A DNA stretch of 64,000 nucleotides from Phytophthora hibernalis (lineage: Eukaryota; Oomycota; Peronosporomycetes; Peronosporales; Peronosporaceae), in contig JAAKBF010000171.1 of NCBI GenBank assembly GCA_012656075.1, positions 682,001 through 746,000 on the forward strand, given 5' to 3'. The stretch's first letter is position 1. Every line of letters starts with the position of its first letter. Under the pieces are notes generated by a model. The model made no database searches. It was not told the DNA's origin and saw only the letters and a program-made list of their open reading frames with translations. Below, one piece after another: positions 1-12,544 of this stretch. Made by a program: the position numbers and the translations under genes.

Positions 1-2040
1 CATAGGCTAAATGCATGAAGTATTATTTGGGGTAATTCCTTTCAGAAAATACCGTGCAAAATATAAACTGACCACCCCCAATTTAATTGTTGAGCGTGCC
101 CCGTCACCGTTGGATACAGTGCATGCATACATTTGTGGTCCGCTTCCTGCCCCTAGACTTACTCGTTGTTGTTACTTCTTGATCTTTTTCGAGGGATTTT
201 CTCGATTCATGTTCACATTCGCGACCAAAGCTCATAGTGTCCTGTACGATTGCTACGAAGACTTCAGGAAAACCCCTGAACATTTTCCAAAAAGGAGGAC
301 CACATTCTTGAGTGGCATCACCAGCACATTGACGATACAAAACACCTAGTGCAGCAGGCTTTTAACGTGAAAGAATGTGAAAACTTGCCCCCTGATTGTC
401 AAAACATATGGAACCCATGCCCAGCTTACAAATGCGTACACTCCTAAACAAAATGGATTCACCGAGCGTCGCGGGCGTACTGTCATGGAGAAAGTTCACG
501 CCCTACTGCTGGATGGCAATCCTCCCAAGCCACTTTGGGCCGAATGCGTAATTCATGCGACGATACTGATCAATATGACGCCTAGCTCCAAGACAGACGG
601 CCATACACCGTACGAACTGTGACACAATGGTATTCCCTCCCAGACCTACATCAAAGGTATAGGTTGCCGTACATATGTCCAACGGAGCAATATCGTGACC
701 AACTCAATTCTCGAGCGCGGCTGAGCATGTATCGTGATATATGAGATCAGAAGAAAGGGTATCGCTTGATGAACGTCAACAATCATGACATCGTGTACAG
801 TCGTGATGTAATCTTTAAAGAGGATGGATTTCCTCCTTTAGCCGACTAGACGCCTACACCTGAGTCGTTGCACCACAAGCAAACGCATCATCTTGCTCCT
901 GTATCTGTGCCTTCTCCTGCACCTGCAGCGGATACCTCGCCTCAGCACCAACAACCCTCACTCCCAGACGCACTTGAACAAACCGAAATATACTTTTAGT
1001 TTTGAACTGAGCCAGAACCGGATTCTCCTTCTCTCTTGTCAGCAAGCGACCCCATCGGGATGCAACGCAAGCAGTCCTCGATTCTGCGGAAGACATTCAG
1101 TAGCCGTAACAACGCAGAGACCTTCTACACTTTACTGGCTATTCGGTATATGGCCGAATCCACTACATATCAAGAGGCTAAGCGGTCTACTCAAGCAGAG
1201 TAGTGGCAAAAAGCAGCTAAGTCGGAATGCATGTCCCTCATGGACAGCAAAACATGATGTTAGTATTCCCTCCCAAGGGAAGAAACATTCTCACGAACCG
1301 CAGGGTTTTCGTTGTCAAATCAACCGATACGGGCCAAAAGACCGTTTCAAAGCGCGTCTGGTGATAAAATGTTTTCAACAGCAACACGGCATTGACTACC
1401 ACGAGATCTTTCCCTCTGTTATCTGGATGGAAGTACTCAGATGTCTTCTTACGATCGCAACCTTGCTCGATCTCGAGATTCCCAAATGGATGTGAAACAG
1501 CATTCATGGACGGTTTTCTTAAGAAGGAAATTTACATGGTGTAACCGGAACGTTTCAAATCCCATGCAAGAAGCATGACACGATGCGACTGTATACAAAA
1601 TGTTCAGGCGCCTGTTCCCAACATCCAACCAATTTGCACTGCAATGACCGGGGCCAAGAACTTTCGCGAGAAGGAGACAATATGCCAGAACTATAATACT
1701 TAACGGATGAGCAATCAGCGTCCAAAAGCAGATCCACTCGACACCAAATTGAAACCAAGGTCTACAATTGTAGTCATGTGCCGACAATCCGGGTCCAAAC
1801 GTAGACCGACGCGTCCGAACGGATAATTTAGATACGGGCGCATCTTTGGATAAATGTACCCACCAGAGACCTTCCAGATTCATACTCGGAACAAGATATC
1901 GCCAGACGACCGACTAACACAACCAACGAAGTTAGGATCAGCACGGAGGGATGACTGTCGACTTCCAGGTGCTGCCGATCCCAATATGGATTACGACACA
2001 CAAGACTGTAATAAAAGGGACACATACGCGCACTTGTATT
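1..2040 (+). mobile_element. Degenerate Ty1/copia retrotransposon (integrase and start of RT)
   Basis: Broken reading frames on the plus strand match a Copia polyprotein in the right order. From about 80 to 330 there is an integrase stretch resembling 'YFLIF..GFSRFMFTFATKA'. From 377 to 622 there is the end of the integrase core (NAYTPKQNGFTERRGR, then MTPSSKTDGHTPYEL). From about 1310 to 1480 there is the start of the reverse transcriptase (KARLVIKCFQQQHGIDYHEIF), followed after a frame change near 1502 by FMDGFLKKEIYMV and a stop codon. Several stops and frameshifts separate these blocks, so the element is dead. The gag and 5' LTR lie outside the window or are lost. RT motifs after about 1560 are no longer readable, and the right boundary is approximate. 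Confidence 0.85.
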
Positions 2041-2399
2041 CTTGCATTTGATTATCTGTATTGGAACAACTCATTAATTGATGTCCGGTCTTCCGAAGAC
2101 AAGCGAAACCCCAAAAGGGATTTTACAAGGTCGCACGCGAACAGCGTTTGGATCAACTCGTTGGCATAAGCTTGGAACTGACCCAGTCACAGAAGTCTAT
2201 CCAAAGAAGAACCTTTGTTTTTAGTTTGGACGAGACGTCCGTCTGGAACACGTAGCTGTACACCATGAGCGATAAAGTCGTTCACCCCTCGCGTTGCTGA
2301 CGGGCGTGCTCGGATTTGGACGTTCAGTGACTTCGTTGAGTCGTTATATAATTTTGATTGAATTCTAGGGGACTGATTGCTATCTAAACTTCTAACTGT
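2041..2399. other. No gene recognised
   Basis: This stretch lies between the Copia remnant and the next degenerate coding region. It contains only short frames and I see no motif, terminal repeat or promoter-like signal in it. Confidence 0.4.
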
Positions 2400-5395
2400 G
2401 ACTATTATGGCTCGAAGCATGGACACAAGTCGAAGTGAACGTGGGCGTGTGGAGCGCGGACGTGCGCCTCAGACGTCGCGTCGAGTTCTAGGCCTGCAGT
2501 TGGAAGAGAAGACGACGTCATTCAAATGCGTCTGCTCAAACGCGGCGAAGCGTAAGGCGGCCCAGCAAGCGAAGGAGTCGACGTCTTGAGTCGCAGTTCA
2601 AGACGCGTATCAAGTGTCTACGAGCGCGGAACCGGACACGAGTCCTAAGGAGAAGACGACTCGGAGTCGTTCGGATATCAATCGAGTTCTGACGAAGTGG
2701 ACGAGTCCATTTCGGATGAGTTCGACGAGGCGTTTGTGGGAGGCGTCATCAAGATCGAGCCCCCGACTGGAGATATAATTTCGGGCACTCTTCAGCCGGA
2801 AGAAGAAGTCGAGGTGCTCCTTGACACCGCGACGACCAAGAAGAAGGGTTCACTGTCAACTGTTGGAGAGGACACTGTGTGTCGTGTAGGAATAAGAGGA
2901 AAATCTCACTATCGGATGGTATGAGTCCCACCAAAACACTCGCTTCCTTTACAACGGTCAACGTGCGTTGAATGGATACTTAAGATCCAGGAATGACCCC
3001 TTACGCCCGGTTGATTGTAAACCCTCTGCACACCAAGTTTGTATTAGATCAACACCAAAACCTGCTCTACTAGCCACGAGCGAGGGTCGGATGCAATATT
3101 GCGCTTTCGCGCGAGCCCTCGCAGTCCCTTAGAAGGAAGAGTACCGGCTGGCAAGCCTAACACGGATTTGCTGAGGTAAAACCTCGGCGGGTAATAAAAT
3201 AAACTCGGAACACTCGGTCCCAAGATACGTATGGAAACCGACATTCCCTGTCGCTCCCAACTCTCGGCCACTTCAATCTCTTGAATTGACGAGCAACAAA
3301 CTCTCGATTCAATGTACCTTGAGCTCTCTGACATGAGTCCCACCCAGCCGAGCGTACCCAGACTCTAAGACAAGCTAATTAGACTGTCCGAAGACGGACT
3401 TGACCCTTAGTGACTTGGGGAAGACTGCTGATTTATTTTTAAGTTTTGACGGCTCTGAGAACCTCTGCAGGTCATCCTACTGCAAGTCCTATATCTAAAC
3501 ATTAGTATCAAGTATGAACAGATCCCAGTAGGAGATTCTGGAGCCGGCTCTATAAAGCCAATGGTACGATACCGAAATGGCTTTAAAAAGGTTTCTAACC
3601 TCGGTCACTATTCTGCCGTATTTTCTACAGCGCGGGAAATTCAACCCGCGAATCAATATACCGCGTCACTTTCCACCACAAAGTGCAACGTCAGCAAACT
3701 GGCGGCGAGCATTGTGACTTGCCTCCAACACCGACGCAACAACTACCCCCACCTCGGCGAAAGCTCCCGTAAGTAGTGAGCGTCATGGAGTCTCTCGACC
3801 ACGCGTCCATGCCACCATCGCACCAATCAACGGCTGCCGCAGTACCAATGCTTGTTCTGATGTCTTCTGATCTTCTTGTGCTCTTTGTACACCTCCCGAC
3901 GCCTCTGTGCTTGTACTGCATCCTCAGCAGCATCCTTAAGAAGCTATGATGCTCCGACTGACGCTTCCCGCTATGCCGGAGGCTCGGCACTCGCTCGACA
4001 TCCGGCTACTGACGTGTCGTAAACGTCTGGTGGGGCCTACGAAGGGGTTGACGCCCGTGACACCACTGTCATAACCCGATACCCCGGCCGTTTTGTCCTT
4101 CTTTAACCGCAGAACTCCCGCATTGACCTCCGAGCCTCCGGAGACGTCGCCGACCCGCGGCGGCTAGGTTGGTCTCCGGGGTGCTGCGTCTGCTACGGCT
4201 TTGATCGATCCTTCAGTCCCCGCTTCGCTGGAACAGCAACTACTGTAGCTTGGTCAGTTTGAGGTCAGTCTTGCGCGTCAGCGTCTCCGACAAGTTGATC
4301 AGTGCTCGACAGTCGGCTGTAAAGCGCCACATACATCGGTGGTGACTTGTCAGCTGCTTTCGCTTCCGCTCGGTTCCCTCCGGGCGAGGCTGTCGCGATT
4401 ATTGACTTGCGGAACAAGGTCGCTGATCTCAAGGCCCAGTACAATGATTCCCCGGATTGTCTATACGCGGAGACGCAGGAGCGGGCCGAGTTGGTCGGCA
4501 CTCAGTCGGCGAGCGATTGTAACCAAGGTCAAGACCCTCTGCAGGAGACCACTATCGCCGCTCAGATTAGGACGACCAACTCGGCAATTCTTCACCCCAC
4601 CGACGTTGTGGCTGCTTAGGCAAATCGAGCGAAGACTGCCAATGTTTCGGCTCTGCGACAGGTTTCGTAAGCATCGGGAGCGCTTGGAAGCTGGGCTCGT
4701 CGCGTACAACGAGCATACGACCAAGCTTCGGTCTGATCTCGCTGAGTAAATCAAGCTCTCGGTCGGCGCACCGCCGATCCTTGAACAGTCTCGGCAAGCT
4801 GATAATGCCAGCTTGAAGCGGGCAAACTCCATTTTGTGCCGGTACTTGGCAGATACCGACATGGACGTCGGCACTCTTGTTATCGCTTCTGCTGGTAAGT
4901 CTTGTGTCTCGAATACTTTGGTGATGACTCTTCTTCAAAATTAATCTGTTTTTACTTGGTCAGGTATCACCGCAGACGACATTGACTGGAAGTTGCCTGT
5001 CCTCGCACCAACGAGCGCATGTATCAAGCGCAATCGTAGTCCCGCCTCCTAGGGATCGGACGTGTCGACGCTGGCGGCGGCGACGATGGGTCGAGCGGCT
5101 CACCTCCTATTATCACGGTGACCAGGCATTGGTAGGGCCTCGAGCAGCCTGGTGGGTCGCCTACCCCCGTAGAAGCCGGCCTTGCCTGCCAGTAAGAGGT
5201 TGGGCCGGCCGACGCTCGATATCAAATCCCGATCTCTGGCACGCGCCTCAGGTGCATCTGCTAGCACTCCAGCTGCGTCTTCTAGACTTCGGGCAGCGTC
5301 AATGCCACCATCGAGCTCTCCGGTCGGGTCACCATCAGGTTCGCCGGCGTATACGCCTTCCCTGGAATCCTCGGTGCTTTAGACTGCAACCGTAG
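2400..5395 (+). pseudogene. Degenerate gene of unknown family with a readable intron
   Basis: A string of plus-strand frame pieces has biased composition and looks like one decayed protein. It begins near 2407 with a basic Arg/Ser/Lys-rich segment (MARSMDTSRSERGR) and continues with an acidic segment at 2697-2924. After about 1.3 kb of unreadable sequence comes a coiled-coil-like segment (4347-4616 and 4623-4892). A good intron follows at 4895-4963 (GTAAGT...TTGGTCAG, 69 nt, phase 1); splicing it continues into SADDIDWKLP-like sequence (isoleucine in place of the second residue), then a Ser/Ala/Pro-rich tail ending at 5382. Stops break the frame many times. The arrangement of basic, acidic and coiled-coil parts fits a Gag-like or repeat-family protein, but I do not recognise the family. 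The unity of the pieces is inference. Confidence 0.35.
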
Positions 5396-7019
5396 CCGTT
5401 GATTTGTCAGGGGATGAGGTCGTCACCGAGGCTCAGCTGTGGTTCTTGTGTTTGGACCCTTTTCTTCGTCGTTGCGATGGACACAGACGCGCACTGTCAC
5501 GGTGCGCTCGAGTTTGTGCTAGAAATAAAAACATGACGGCCTAAGACGTCTTAATTCTCGGCACCAGCCAGTCGTCCGAGAGTTCTCCCAGCCTCTGATT
5601 CATCAATGCCTACCGTCAGCGCCAGCATTGTGGCGTCGACGACCACCGCCAGTGTGGTCGCGTCATCTGCTACCTCAGAAGTTTCGGTCGCCTCGTGACA
5701 GCTCTGCAGAAGCTCCTGAAACGTTGAAGTTTGGGCATCACTAGAAGCATCGCCGTCTCCTCTCGGTTTTCACTGCCTCTCAGGCGGTTTGCACCGAAGA
5801 TGTACTACACGCCGTCCTCGCTAAGCACGAACTTGTCGGCCATCTTCCACGCATATTTGGCTGCGCTGTAGGTTAGATCGGCTCCTCGCCTCGGAGGACG
5901 GCGTTTAGGTTCGCCCACCTCAGTTCTTCGTCTTAGGCGGTGGAGATCCTTCACCGACGCGCATCCTCGATAACCACAGGGTCAACGTTGGGTGGACTGG
6001 CACTCGCATCGGGAATCGATTGCTTGACTTCTGTACCGTTCCGGACCTGTGGGGCACACCACTCGCTTCGTGTCGTTGAGTCGCGTCATCTGGGCCTATA
6101 ACCGAGGTCTCACCGTCAAACCGGACTCGTGCCTTCCTCGCTTTTGCTTGCTGTCTGGTCGTTGCAATTCGTAACCCGGTACATCCTTTATAATTTGTTA
6201 AACTAATTGTTGCGAGACGTCCCATGGACCATCTGTGCTCTTGCTAAGCTGACCGCGAGTTTACCATCGACTTTGGCATCTGCAGAGACTTCTGCTGAGG
6301 ACTTGCAGATGCCGTCTCAAATCTGGTTTAGTTTGACTATTTCCTGATCTCGGTCGATGACACACCTCACGTTCTGATCCTGACAGCTTCGCTTGCCAAC
6401 AACTCTGCCGCGACGTTAAACTCTCGGACCACGTGAAGATATTTCACAGACCGAAGGTTGTTTTGTGAATTTCCGGTGGCAAAACAGCTGAGCAATATGA
6501 CATTCCTTCCGACTGGCCATCACCTCTAGGGACAGCAGGATTGCGAGTCTCATGTCTCCCACGATCAATACATCGTCAGCCTCAGCTTGAGCGCAACCGA
6601 GACGCCGTTGTCGGTTCCGGGCGACCTCAGCGAGATCTACAGTGATGTTCTCGAGATAAGCACTCGTAGCCGTCGCTACAGTCCATTCAGGTCGTTTTCA
6701 CAGAATCCAGGAGTAATTGCGATACCCGTCGTTCTGCTCGGTCTTGGCCGAGACGTCGAACGAGACATCACAAAGCCCGACGTCTCGGCCTCCTTCTCGG
6801 GTGGAGCCCTTGCGCCTTTGCGCCACCCGAGAAAAAGTCCTCCAATTCCACAACGTTTGTCATGCCGACTTGTAGGAGTTCAATCGCGTTTTTACTTGAT
6901 TGACCATCTGGTGTCACGGGAACAACATCACTGTAAAGTGAACAAGCGCCAGTCCAATAAGGTGGTCTTCGGTCGCAAGCCTTCAACTATATAGACGAAG
7001 GTGACAGAGCCATAATTTT
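5396..7019. other. Degenerate sequence without a recognised gene
   Basis: Only short broken frames occur here. The longest plus-strand frame is 6587-6994 (135 residues, start MSATETPLSV), with no domain I recognise. GC content and the recurring CTCGG/CGTCTCGG words resemble the preceding pseudogene, so this may be further decay of the same repeat. Confidence 0.35.
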
Positions 7020-7680
7020 ACCTGTCTGTCGTTACTGTGATTGGTGTGGATAGATGTTGTGGCGCCGCTCTACACTTTTCTTAGCCAAATGTACGGCGCA
7101 CAACTCTAGATGGCTGCAATATTGACAGCTCTAGTATCTGGACTGCTGACAAAGGCTTCATGAATCGAGGGGTATTTTGAGCGCCCGATTTGAAAGCTGT
7201 TGACCCCAACACGACACGGGTTGTTGTGTTGGTCTTTGATGGATGCTCTTCTCACCTTGGTGCGACAGCTAATCCGTGTGCGAGATTATTTAGTGTCATC
7301 CTCGTGTTTCTGCCCCCATGCAGCGCATCAGCCATTTGGGATGTGGAAGTATTTAACGGATTTAAAACGGAAGTTCACACAATGCTGCGAAGTGTGCTAA
7401 AAACTAGAGCGAAATGAAGATATCAGCGAAAGAGACCGTGTTTATTGCTAGCAGAGCACACATGGCTAAACTTATCAACTCGAAGAAGACAATTCGCAAC
7501 GACTTTCGAACGTGTGGTATATACCACTAGGTTATCGATGCACGACTGAAACAAATAATATGACACCCTCCTGCTCACAGACAACCCTGATCTAAAACGC
7601 TGTTGAAGGATCTCCGGGAGCTTCAATCACGTGCCGGAGAACAAATTAGAGTTGACCACCAGGTTTAACTCGACAGCTAT
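7020..7680 (+). pseudogene. Fragment of a pogo/Tigger-type DDE transposase
   Basis: Around 7150-7420 the plus strand reads SSIWTADKGFMN, a stop, then RVVVLVFDGCSSHLG and ILVFLPPCSA...FNGFKTEV. This is the core of a DDE_1 (pogo/Tigger/Jerky) transposase: the second catalytic aspartate lies in LVFDGCSSHLG, and the block where the third (QPLD) is expected has decayed. Sequence beyond 7420 continues with weak similarity through stops. The N-terminal DNA-binding half and the first catalytic aspartate are absent. It is a different, much older copy than the near-intact Tigger element at 42.3-44.0 kb, with no close sequence match. Confidence 0.6.
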
Positions 7681-9585
7681 GCCCCGGATGTTGAATTCAA
7701 CGTACCTTACGTATTAGGATTTTGCTCGTAAATTCATATCATGTTTAGCGGGCTGACTGTATCAGATTTAGTCTAAAGTATTTTTAATACGTAATCGGCG
7801 AGCCAAGGTGAAATCATTTTTAGTAGGACAAGCACGTTTTTATGGTTCATTAACGAGGTTAAATCAAATTATTAACATGCATTTGTTTGCCTTAATCCTA
7901 TGCGGTCAACAATAAACTCAACATTTGTGAACTAAATTTTCAAAGTAAAATGATAAACTCGGATAAATGCTTGTTTTATCCCGCATCCCTAAACCAATAT
8001 TATCATTTTGTTTGATTTTACAATATTGCGCGTTTGATTCAAAATAACTTTTTCCAGAATCGATTGGTTGAATCAATAGAGAGAATGCGAGTCACCGATC
8101 GTCCCACCAAATCATCGAGAATGAAATCGATGGATGTTCAAACGCTTTCCTCTACAAGTTGCAGCAGCAGTTCCAAACATCATGCCAGCCACACGGCGGG
8201 GTCGCAATGTCATCACAGCCTTACACACGTCTCGCTCTACCCGTTGGGAAGTCGCACCCCTACGCCAAGCAACTCCCTCTGACCTCGCAGTCCTTGCTGG
8301 CTACGCGAGTAGCTGCCGGTAACCTAGGGTCACAGTCACTACTAGCGATTGCAGAAACGATTGAGCATATGACCACTACATCTCCAGCTACTACACTACC
8401 TGCAGCTACCACACGACCTGCACATTCACTACGTCTGTTTCTCCACGACCTTTGTCATCGCCTACCAATGTACCAGCGGCGGCCACATCGCAGCCACGAC
8501 ACGGACGTACACACTATACGACCGCAGAACCAGACCAAGAAGCTTCAAACCATCTCTACCAGTTGGTGTTTAGGCCGATAGTGAAACAACAATCGGTCAA
8601 CGTGATACATCGGCCGAGACTCTCGACGAACGTCGTTACCAACGGGGGTCATTTCACGAGATACTACACAAGATCTGGAACTTGTTCAGCGGTCGGGTAA
8701 AATCCAGAGCGGTGCGGACGGACGGAGAATGGTCTCTCGAGACCCACGAGGTCGCTGAATGGGATCGTGTAATGCAGCTCAGGGCCAAAAAGGTGGTCAT
8801 TTTTTCTAACATTGGTGCTGTTAGCTCAAAATGTGTTTTTTACCGATCATATAGGTAGAGAGCCAATGGAACCAGATCATTGGACACAAAATAAATTGAT
8901 ACCGGCCTGAAATATATCATCTCAAGCAATTCTCCAAGAAGATGAATGCTCGCTTCACGAACAAAGAGCTAGAAAAAGCGATCCAACCCTTAATAGCGGG
9001 TGAGACAGTGATTGTTGTTGTCGAGGCGTCACTAGCGATTGGTATTTTTCATTTTAACACTTAGCACACGGAAAGGAGACATGGACAGCATACTAAAATG
9101 CCTTATGCTGTTTTGAACAACTTAAGAAATCGTCAGTGATATAGTATACCATAGTTTAGACTAGTACCAAAATGCGCTTTTTGCCATTTAGTTGTAGTTA
9201 AGCTCCCCGGTAATAATCCCCGCAGACTGTATGTGCAGTGAGACACAACAAATTAAACCAACCACAACAGTCTACTCGAAGTATTGAAATCTTGATTTTC
9301 TAAATTCACGTGACGGGAAATTTTGAGAAGTGTACGAGCAAAACCTTATCGCAATATCGACATCTTCTTTAAACCAGCCAAGATGCACAAGTTATTTTGT
9401 CTAATCTTCGCATCCTACATGCACAACATGAATCATGTGCACAAGTTCACTAGTCCAATTCTCTCCTTTCTAGATGCATAATGCTCATCAGCTTGTCAAC
9501 CAAATTGTACACACAAGTGGTAAATAAAAGTTGACAGGGCTCGCGTGTCAAATCATCCACGTGGTCAGCGAGAGGCTCGTCACGA
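7681..9585 (+). other. AT-rich sequence with one unrecognised frame
   Basis: From 7681 to 8030 and from 8960 to 9585 the sequence is AT-rich with no coding signal I trust. Between 8034 and 8700 overlapping plus-strand frames (8034-8282, 8159-8581 with 140 residues, 8452-8700) are Ser/Thr/His/Pro-rich. A frame near 8939-9060 (KKMNARFTNKELEKAIQPL) looks protein-like but is short. These may be pieces of a decayed gene, but no family is recognisable. Confidence 0.25.
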
Positions 9586-10251
9586 ATGAGAAGAATATCA
9601 TCGCCACAACTTGGAACAAGACCACCGATCGATGGTACTGTCAGCTGCAATGCAAATGCAGCATGTGCGCTCAGCGAATTTCAAACTAATCTAATTATAT
9701 TCAAACAAAAAACAATTGATCTGTATTTCGACGCGCTTTACGCTCTTAGTCTGAAGAAACTCTTCAATCTCGGATGTTTATACGCGAATTATCCATCATT
9801 TGATAGTGTTGGTCATCTGTCAAGCCTTCATAAAATACTCGTGGTATGCGATACGGATCCATATAATTCAACCAAGCAGAAACTTGCCTTATATACAGCT
9901 GTGAACGCGCTCACATTCTTCATCATTCACCAACAGCGTCACCCAGCGAAGCACCCACCGAAGCCTCTCCGCTTTGTAAGCCGCGGCCGCACACGATTAA
10001 TGGCAGCTCTCGCGCCGACTGTGCACTTCATCTTCCTATTTCGATACAAGAGCATACGCCTCCTCCCACTAGTCACCCTTGGATACTACGGAGCTGATTC
10101 CATTCTCTTCCTTGCCATCACGTGGTTTCGACGCAAGATTTTTCTCGTCAGCATTGATTTCGCTCGAAAAGCCATCTTGGTAGAGATAATGACCTGCCCG
10201 GTCAGCATTACCTTACACAGCAAAACACAATTTGTCAGCATCAATCTATAG
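9586..10251 (+). CDS. Unrecognised 221-residue open frame
   Basis: This uninterrupted plus-strand frame is long for its surroundings. It begins MRRISSPQLG and has hydrophobic stretches near residues 100-115 and 140-180 (FIFLF, LPLVTLGYYGADSILFLAITW) that could be membrane segments. I recognise no domain. The flanks are non-coding, there is no initiator-like motif near the start, and several residues look like translated AT-rich DNA. A chance frame, or an antisense frame of an old element, is at least as likely as a gene. Confidence 0.2.
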   Translation: MRRISSPQLGTRPPIDGTVSCNANAACALSEFQTNLIIFKQKTIDLYFDALYALSLKKLFNLGCLYANYPSFDSVGHLSSLHKILVVCDTDPYNSTKQKLALYTAVNALTFFIIHQQRHPAKHPPKPLRFVSRGRTRLMAALAPTVHFIFLFRYKSIRLLPLVTLGYYGADSILFLAITWFRRKIFLVSIDFARKAILVEIMTCPVSITLHSKTQFVSINL

Positions 10252-11540
10252 CCCCTTCAAGTTAGCGTGATCATACCCAATCTACCTTCCGTGGGATGGG
10301 GGCTTGAGCTACGCTCAGCTCAGCTCTCTTATAAACTAGCAAATGCCTGTAATGAGTAAATGACCGTTCACCTCCATTATAAACCTTACCTTTTCTCTTC
10401 TCAGACACGAGCTGTTTCATCGACAGTGCTTCGGCCTAAAGACAACGTATGCACACAGTAATAATCAAATCAAAATCTGTCAATGTAGCACACGTTTTGG
10501 TCGGAGACTTACTGGTATGCAGATTCGAGCGCACCACTACATTGGCGATCATAAGCGTAACTGACTTGGATTTGTAAATTAAAGTGTACCAAGGTGGATC
10601 GCGAAAAAGTTAACTACATAGATAGTTTACATCTAGGGATTTAAAGAATCCGCTTATCAAGTGATAGGACTGTATTATTCTGTTTTTGTTTTCTTTCTTA
10701 CTAAAGGGAGTGATGCGCGTTTTGAACAGCCATCCAGGACTGACCAGTGTCTTGTATGTGGCTTAGTTGACTGGAGTATAGACTTACCGTATCATCGTCT
10801 CAAATATTACGTGATGACTAGATATTGTGGATAACTCGGTTTTGTATATTGATTATCTCGAGCCGTGGAAGCTACGTCCAAGAATGTTATGTTCAGCCCC
10901 ACACTCAAAACCTACACATGTAGAACAACTAATACGGTGCTAATCCTAGATAAACGACACAAAAAGAGATTGCACAAGGAAACACACCATCATTCCTGTA
11001 CGTAATCTGCGGTCAGCAATACAACCGTATCTTAGGAAAGTTTGGTTTAGCTTGCTCTATACATCTGGGCGACAAAGGTTTCATCGACTTCGCCACAGGG
11101 GCGCTGGTCGTAGAACAAGCTAAATAGAAAAACAATTAGCCAAGTCTTCTTACGAGAACCCATAAAGCAAGTATCCTTGCAGTTAACCCTTTTGCGGTTG
11201 TTTCCTCAAAAATCCTGCAATAGGTTCGGTTTTTACGAAGATTAGCGAATCAAAGTAACATGCTTTTATTTTTTACTAATTAAACCATGTGCGGTAAACC
11301 AAGCAATATGCTTTGTTTTACGACAATAATCGCAATACGTATTGTCAATTCTGTCCAAACTTGCGAAACGAGTGCGGTTCGGCTCCCGCCTCTCAATCGA
11401 GCAGCCAATCAATCTTAAACGATAATTTGTCAAACTTCGAATCTTGAAGTGCCAAGAGCGCGCACTCACAGTCACCTCAACATTTAGGAAGCGGTAACGT
11501 GGCAACACGGACACCTGAACACTGTCTACCACTACAGCTA
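10252..11540. other. Non-coding stretch, no gene seen
   Basis: Short frames only. Near 10290-10345 the sequence GGGATGGGGGCTTGAGC precedes CTCTCTTATAAACT, which could be the promoter part of an old LTR, but no partner LTR or TG...CA ends were found. The rest is unremarkable. Confidence 0.3.
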
Positions 11541-11544
11541 CGCC

Positions 11545-12544
11545 CACACTTTGCTCGGCTATTCAAGAAGTCATCTCGCCGATGTCTTCAATAAATCGGA
11601 CGCACACTATCGGAAATTCGCTGTAAAATACAACGAGGCCGGAACGATCCAGCGTGCCGGAACCACCCGAGAGAGGATATACACGGAGCAACAGCGTGTG
11701 TGGTTGTTTAACTACTACCAGTAACACCCGCTCTCATATCTAGATAGAGGAGGCGCCTTCAGACGGGCGCACCGCACCGACATCTCCAAAAGCTCAGTGT
11801 GGCGCATGATCCACTCGTTTGTACTGACGTGAAAAGTGCTAGACCGCAGGGCGATTCACATCAACGAGCAGGACGTCTTCAGTTTCGTGGAAGAGCTCAA
11901 TCCTGTCGACTGGAACCATTAGAACCGCGCGCTCCACGATCAGGGTCATTCGACGGTTCGCAAGCAAAGTGATCCCCTCCGAGAAAATTAGTAGCCATCC
12001 GTCGTGACTTTGAGCGGAAATCGCGGGTATCGGTCCTGGCTTTGATATGTGTCAACGGTATTTATCGACTACTTCGATACTGAAGGGACTTTTGATCGGA
12101 TCGAGTTCACTAACAGCTGTCAAGATCTGGTACACACCGCTGGAAGGCTGATCAGTCAATACTCTGGGCCGAATTAAGCCTGGTTCATGGATGGGGATAC
12201 CATCCACCGCCACCCTAAAATTATTCACTATCTACGAAGAGTTGGAGTCGTGGTAATTTTCTTGCCGACGTACTGTCCTTTTCTATCCGATCGTGTTCCT
12301 CTTTGGCTACGTCAAGCGCTCCTTTGATCGACACTACTGAAAAGCTAGCGGGTGATATTTAACTACATTCGTCGTCCTATCATTCCAACGTTTCAAACGT
12401 TATGATAAGGTGTTCCAACACTGTGGTTGGAAAAGGCTAGACTACTTCGATCCCGTGAGACCTCATTCATACGAGAACAAAACTGAACTCGCTGCTACTG
12501 AGCGCAATCAAGATGGTTTAGATGCTATGGAGCTGGGATCGTAA
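11545..12544 (+). pseudogene. Dead IS630/DDE_3-type transposase
   Basis: The frame near 11550-11640 reads GYSRSHLADVFNKSDAHY, a helix-turn-helix start. It continues through YTEQQRVWLFNYYQ and a stop, RAHRTDISKSSVWRMI, then FIDYFDTEGTFDRIEF and WFMDGDTIHRHPKIIHYL around 12190-12240, and VVIFLPTYCPF near 12250-12280. The last two blocks are the second-aspartate region and following strand of the DDE_3 superfamily common in oomycete genomes. The tail (FGYVKRSFDRH after a frame change, ending near 12544) completes the protein. At least six stops and several frameshifts are present, and the first-aspartate block near 11930 is decayed, so no activity is possible. Terminal repeats were not identified. 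Confidence 0.75.

Noticed and set aside
11266..11547. Minus frame with CDYCRKTKH, resembling a Gag zinc knuckle
   Set aside because: Only two cysteines and a histidine fit, the spacing to a last Cys is absent, and no Gag sequence surrounds it.
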